A stretch of 10,047 nucleotides of DNA from Phoronis pallida (taxonomy: Eukaryota > Phoronida > Phoronidae): assembly GCA_028565715.1 (NCBI GenBank), contig JAOXYC010255120.1:1-10047 (forward strand). Direction: 5' to 3'. Numbering within the stretch: position 1 is the stretch's first letter; every line of letters begins with the position of its first letter. The translations under genes and the position numbers were made by a program. Shown here in pieces: positions 6,253 to 10,047 of this stretch. Below the pieces are notes generated by a model. The model searched no databases, was not told the origin of the DNA, and worked only from the letters and a program-made list of their open reading frames with translations.

Positions 6253-8514
6253 AAAAGTTTACGGAAATTACAAATTTAAAAATATCTTAATTATTTTCTG
6301 ACAGATGACGTAGGTATAAAAGTTGAATTTTCGTGTCGAGTAACTTTGATGAGTATTGATTTGAAATTTATTTGTTCACAACATTACGAAGTTTGGGGTA
6401 ATTACTTTTGGGACACTCTGTATTTACGGCAAGTCCAAAGCGTAATAAGCTATACGCAATACAAACATTCAACTGAACTGACCAAGGCCGTGCTGCTCTT
6501 TACTTCTAATTACCCAAACTATATTGTTAAACGCATACTTACGCAATATAAAAACGGATGCTCAATTAGTAAATGAGCCCACTCTTACGGGTAATGAGTA
6601 ACAATTAGCGACAATTATTTACTAAGTCAAAATCACGTTGTTTTTCTTTCAAAAAAGACTTCGAATTTGAAACACGATTTCTCAAAACCAGAAAACGTAT
6701 TTATTCATTTTTTAAAAATGATAATAGTCATGGTTGCCTCTATTTGGTAAGAAGTGTCTTTTTCTTATTTTGATAAAAAGCCTTTTCACAGAGCGACAAA
6801 GATACAATAGTGGTTTTTCCTCAAAATGTCACTACTAAACAAGAATCAATGTGTTAATCAAAACAAGACATAGAGCGTTTACCATTAATGTTTTTAAAAC
6901 GTGAATAAATCAGTTTCCTAGTTTTGGAGAAATTATGTTCTAAAGTTGATTTTTCACTTAAAAGGCATAGGCCTAAGTCACATGAAAATAAGTGCGCAAA
7001 AAATAATACTTGCTCTCAACGTATTGCGCGAACATTATTTATCCGAAAATACATACTTTCTTGGCTTAAAAGATGCTAAGTATCATAGGTATTTAAAAAA
7101 GAAAAAGTACTGCTTATTAACCTTCCACTGCATTTATCATTATTACTTATTAGCGCCCTATTAGTGACGTCAATAAAGTGTGAACGGAGCTTTAGGTTCC
7201 ACTTGTTGAACATTGGATAACATTTTGTTTTCGTGGCATATGTATATCGCGATCACGTTTTATTTTTTTAGGAACGTGACCTCTTGTTATTAACACAGGG
7301 CTACATTATTTCACACACGTAGTCATTCTGTCTCTCCCACAGCCCCTGGCTGAGATTCTACAGTTCAATCTAATAATCATTATTTTGAGTTGACCCCATG
7401 CAAAACGATTGTTCTACAAACCAACTTTGTTGCATGGTTTCAGATTGGAATTTGAAAACCACTCGAAAAACACCAAGACAGTGCAAAATGACGAAAATAG
7501 CCGCGGTTTTCCGAGTCAGAACGGGTATGCATAAAGGACAAGGTGTAACGACTTTGGAAAAAAGGAATACCTCTAAGTACATGTAGGTTGATAAAATGTT
7601 AATGGCGGTTGTGTGGTGCCCAAATATTGTTAAATTACCCACTCACTACAATTGTATCTCTGCAACCGTGCTCGAAGCGTATCCCTCGCAAATATAAAAC
7701 CGCGATAAAAAGTTTATTAACATCAAAAGTAACTACAGCAATAATCAGTCTAGACGTTAGGTTGCGTGAGTGAACAGTTCGTACTGAACTTCCTTACTCG
7801 AGGGGACACTTATCATTGCCCTTAACCCCTGGAGGATTTCAAATGTCAATGTTCAAACAGGAACTGTCGGATTTGAGATCAGCTGTTCGATCTGATAAAG
7901 TAATCTCAGTACTCCTCAACAAGGTAACGAACCATGACTCCCGCTAGACGCCATGGTAGTGTTTTGAGGAGAGGAAAAATCAAGAGTGAGTGTCAAATAC
8001 ATGAACGGATAAAAAGGAATACATTCGCCAAAATTCAGTCCACATTCCACGTGGAATCAGACCTCTTCCTTGCCGTATACTGATCGAGTGTTCAAACCCT
8101 TACACCATTTGTGTGTTATCTAATTGTTATAAGAACGGATATCTAGCGCACAAAAAACTTGGCCCAGAATTCAAAAAAACTCGACGAGTTCTGAACATGT
8201 TTAATTAAATTACCTCCCATACTCGTGCAATGTCACTTCATGTGATTTGAATAATGGTCGCTTAGACTGATTGTTACAATGTAGGAGAATAACCTACAAT
8301 TAACCTGTATTCAAAAGTACATAGTGTGATCACGATTTACAAAAAAAAAAACTTCACAAAGAATATCAATGACAAGACATCTAGATAAAAGAGGAAATAC
8401 ATTCTTGTAAAGTGTCGATCAGAGAATTACAGTATATACATGTATTCACAGTTGTAGCGGAAATGTTCTGAAGATACTATACAAATTTGTTATTAACGGT
8501 TTTAAAAAATTATA
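6253..8514. other. AT-rich non-coding stretch, no supported gene
   Basis: Open frames of 62-90 codons exist (6346-6576 plus, 6946-7164 plus, 7370-7642 minus and 7398-7586 plus). None has a recognisable domain, splice context, codon bias or signal peptide. The segment 7390-7585 has locally higher GC and is open on both strands, and so might be an old repeat or exon relic. A 14-bp perfect palindrome, ATTCCACGTGGAAT, lies at 8044-8057, and an A-run at 8340-8350. I see nothing else. Confidence 0.5.
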
Positions 8515-8665
8515 TGGGGTTGGTGCAAAATTTTGCGTTCTGTTAAACTTGAAAGGTGTATATCAACTTTTGAATGAGGTCAATTACGTTGGAATTTTTG
8601 TGACACATTGCAAAATTGGAACAATGACCAAAAAACGGAGTTTACTCTAATCTCAACAATGGGTT
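8515..8665 (+). mobile_element. mariner-like element terminus, decayed
   Basis: After a TA dinucleotide (8513-8514) comes TGGGGTTGGTGCAAAATTTTGCG. It closely resembles the mariner terminal inverted repeat type that begins TTAGGTTGGTGCAAAA and continues through a TTGCG core. Mariner elements insert at TA. No matching right-hand inverted repeat (GCACCAAC) appears downstream, and no transposase frame follows, so this is an isolated left end or a badly deleted copy. The right boundary given is arbitrary. Confidence 0.5.
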
Positions 8666-8989
8666 GTGATATATATGTGAGAATGAATTTTTTAGTACGT
8701 ACATAAATATTCTCAAATATGCGTCATCGTAGCACATAATGATGCGTCTTATTATGTGAGATCGGTGATTTGGCCATTTTGGGGGTTATATTTTATTGGG
8801 AACGTATTTGAAAGCTTGACATGACTTGTTTTGAACGTAATATTTGCACTTTAAAGAATTTACTGTAAACCAACAGAATATATACATAGTTGCTTCTAAT
8901 TCATATCCTCATAACGCATTCTCGGTTCTCACATGCGTAAATTGAGCACAAACGCGAGGGACTAATTAGTAAAGGTAAATGTACTAAAC
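8666..8989. other. non-coding stretch with one small hairpin
   Basis: The only structure I can support is CACATAAT (8733-8740) and ATTATGTG (8751-8758), a perfect 8-bp stem with a 10-nt loop. There is no gene. Confidence 0.5.
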
Positions 8990-9007
8990 TAGGACACGCG
9001 TGTCCTA
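8990..9007. repeat. 18-bp perfect palindrome
   Basis: TAGGACACGCGTGTCCTA reads identically on both strands with no spacer and is centred on ACGCGT. It could be a dimeric protein-binding site or the centre of a collapsed inverted repeat. Flanking bases do not extend it. Confidence 0.8.
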
Positions 9008-9160
9008 CTTATGTCGTCACCATAGCACTTCATGTTGTGGGTGGAAGGATCCGATTTCGTCCGATCATGACGGAATTGAATTTGTTTAAATCGATTTTTA
9101 GGTAATATGTACTGCTGTCGCTATTCTAAAATCATTTAGCAAATTATATCGGACAAAATA

Positions 9161-9193
9161 TTCTATTGACAGTGTGGCCACACTGCAATAGAA
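9161..9193. repeat. 33-bp near-perfect cruciform without a loop
   Basis: TTCTATTGACAGTGTGG (9161-9177) is followed directly by CCACACTGCAATAGAA (9178-9193). The arms match completely except for one extra A at 9169 in the left arm. The absent spacer suggests a young inverted duplication or a binding palindrome centred on GTGGCCAC. Confidence 0.75.
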
Positions 9194-9198
9194 GAGAA

Positions 9199-9336
9199 TA
9201 AAAAGAGGTAACACCACTCGTGTGTTAATATGAAGCGAGTTGTTTGATCGAGACTTGAATTAAAATACTTCGTCCAATTCAAGTCGAGATCAAATAATCC
9301 TCGTTATAATATTACACGAGTTATATAATCTTTTTA
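9199..9336. repeat. 138-bp imperfect hairpin
   Basis: The left arm 9199-9265 and right arm 9270-9336 pair in blocks. These are TAAAAAGA with TCTTTTTA, CTCGTGT with ACACGAG, CGAG with CTCG, TTTGATC with GATCAAA, and an innermost GACTTGAATT with AATTCAAGTC around an AAAATACTTCGTCC loop. It begins 5 bp after the cruciform at 9161-9193. No terminal target duplication is clear. It may be an old foldback element or a long hairpin RNA source. Confidence 0.6.
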
Positions 9337-9462
9337 TACCACCTTGCATGCAATCAAATAATTTGCCTTGTTCTGAAAATTTCGGATTTGTGACTGACGT
9401 TAACACTGGTTAAGAAGAGAATCAGAGAATAAACAATACAACTTGAAACGTCATCATAATAC

Positions 9463-9490
9463 GTCCTCGTTGAGAGTGCGGCACGAGGAC
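9463..9490. repeat. small hairpin, 8-bp stem
   Basis: GTCCTCGT (9463-9470) pairs perfectly with ACGAGGAC (9483-9490) across a 12-nt loop. Function is unknown. Confidence 0.5.
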
Positions 9491-9572
9491 ATATTCAATA
9501 GCGTATTCATTGATTTATTGTGTGTCTGTAACATACCGGCAACATAGGATGTATAATCAGCAAGGAGAGATT

Positions 9573-9590
9573 CCCCGATCGGGCGAATTT
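9573..9590. repeat. 18-bp direct copy of the MITE inner-arm sequence
   Basis: CCCCGATCGGGCGAATTT here equals 9829-9846 exactly. It lies outside the left terminus, 2 bp from it. It includes the palindrome CCCGATCGGG. It may be the stump of a second, deleted copy of the element. Confidence 0.7.
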
Positions 9591-9592
9591 GT

Positions 9593-9886
9593 TAATGTCA
9601 AGGCCGATTTTTATGACGTAAACTCAGGCAAAATTCGCGATGGCCTACTTTGTGCCCACTTTGTGCTGTGCTCAAATTGGTCGCCGAGCTGTATCTTAAA
9701 ATTGCATCGGTAGACTTTATTGATACATCAGTGACCCTATGGTCAAATGTTGAGCTCTTTCCATTGGTAAGAGTAAGAAAATGCGCCGTTGGATACTTTT
9801 TTGCGTGTGATCACATTGAGACAAAATCCCCCGATCGGGCGAATTTTGCCTGAGTCATTACGTCATAAAAATCGGCCTTGACATTA
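9593..9886. mobile_element. 294-bp MITE with near-identical 46-48-bp terminal inverted repeats
   Basis: The left arm 9593-9638 and right arm 9839-9886 are identical apart from a 2-bp CA at 9856-9857 present only on the right. The outer 29 bp match exactly and include AAGGCCGATTTTTATGACG. The 200-bp centre has no transposase, and the two 67-codon plus-strand frames that overlap it are fortuitous. I find no clear target-site duplication (flanks TTGT and CCAA). An 18-bp direct copy of the right arm's inner edge (CCCCGATCGGGCGAATTT, 9829-9846) also lies just outside the left arm at 9573-9590, so the insertion may be composite. The superfamily is undetermined. Confidence 0.7.
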
Positions 9887-9907
9887 CCAAAATCCCTAAC
9901 CAGAGGG

Positions 9908-9961
9908 CTGTACAACAAGACAAGATCTCGCTAGATCTCGCTAGATCTTACTGTTGTACAG
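9908..9961. repeat. stem-loop closed by CTGTACAACA / TGTTGTACAG
   Basis: CTGTACAACA (9908-9917) and TGTTGTACAG (9952-9961) are perfect complements. Inside them, AAGATCT (9922-9928) can pair with AGATCTT (9943-9949) around a 14-nt loop holding the middle AGATCT. This is a structured repeat related in sequence to the reversed right arm of the foldback at 4998-5125. Confidence 0.65.
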
Positions 9962-9995
9962 GCAAACTAAGTAAGATCTCGGTAGATCTCGCTAG
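9923..9995. repeat. five AGATCT motifs in 10-bp-phased units (AGATCTCGCT)
   Basis: AGATCT occurs at 9923, 9933, 9943, 9974 and 9984, at spacings of 10, 10, 31 and 10 bp. Four are followed by CGCTAG or CGGTAG, and the third by TACT. The constant 10-bp step is close to one helical turn, as in arrays of bound protein or subterminal transposase sites. Simple slippage of a 10-bp unit would also explain it. Confidence 0.7.
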
Positions 9996-10012
9996 TAGCC
10001 AAAAGAGCTACT
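9994..10012. repeat. 6-bp hairpin AGTAGC / GCTACT
   Basis: AGTAGC (9994-9999) and GCTACT (10007-10012) enclose a 7-nt loop CAAAAGA right after the last AGATCT unit. It may mark the end of that repeat. The window ends 35 bp later, so the boundary cannot be tested. Confidence 0.45.
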
Positions 10013-10047
10013 TTGCCAGACTATCCAAGATGGTGGACAAGGAACGG

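Noticed and set aside
6346-7164. Plus-strand frames of 72-76 codons
   Set aside because: Their length is expected by chance in 10 kb, their composition follows local base bias, and I recognise no motif.
7370-7642. Open frames on both strands (90 codons minus, 62 codons plus)
   Set aside because: The segment has mildly elevated GC but no recognisable domain, no splice sites in convincing positions and no neighbouring exons. It could be a repeat relic but cannot be supported as a gene.
8044-8057. ATTCCACGTGGAAT palindrome as a regulatory E-box element
   Set aside because: It is a perfect 14-bp palindrome with a CACGTG core, but no gene or promoter lies nearby and such matches occur by chance.
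9923-9995. CRISPR-like array
   Set aside because: The units are 10 bp with no unique spacers, and the surroundings are eukaryotic transposon sequence.

Overview
The window looks like intergenic or intronic DNA from a metazoan, most likely an invertebrate. It is AT-rich. No reading frame exceeds about 105 codons, no recognisable host exon is present, and there is no operon-like organisation. It does carry remnants of several eukaryotic transposon classes. I cannot name the species. An arthropod or another invertebrate with a similar repeat load is the best guess, based on a LINE-type 3' end with a TTCTA tail, hairpin MITEs, a mariner-type terminus and a Penelope-like element, and it is only a guess.

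Layout. Positions 1-680 hold nothing identifiable. Positions 681-873 are a probable tRNA-derived SINE remnant on the minus strand with a perfect Pol III B box and an AATG-type tail. Positions 881-1155 are an unusually GC-rich island built from two ~67-bp direct copies. Positions 1156-2480 are featureless apart from a 63-bp hairpin. A second tRNA-like SINE head, with a perfect A box, lies at about 2580-2726 (minus). Positions 2740-4385 are empty. Positions 4386-4514 are the 3' end of a non-LTR retroelement with an AATAAA signal and a pentanucleotide tail. Positions 4678-5394 contain a decayed ~118-bp duplication, a foldback repeat and a well-defined 193-bp MITE with TTA target duplications.

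The best-supported coding relic is at 5597-6237. It is a 5'-truncated Penelope-like retroelement on the minus strand. It retains the C-terminal end of a GIY-YIG-type ORF (frameshifted), a hammerhead-ribozyme-like motif downstream of it, and an exact 15-bp direct repeat on each side that looks like its target-site duplication.

Positions 6253-8514 have no supported gene. A mariner-like terminus starts at 8515. The last kilobase (8990-10047) is dense in inverted repeats: an 18-bp perfect palindrome, a 33-bp cruciform, a 138-bp imperfect hairpin, a 294-bp MITE with near-identical 46-48-bp arms, and a cluster of AGATCT motifs at ~10-bp spacing. That cluster shares a repeat family with the foldback at 4998-5125. 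No genes here act together. The window is a graveyard of mobile elements with a few structurally striking non-coding repeats.
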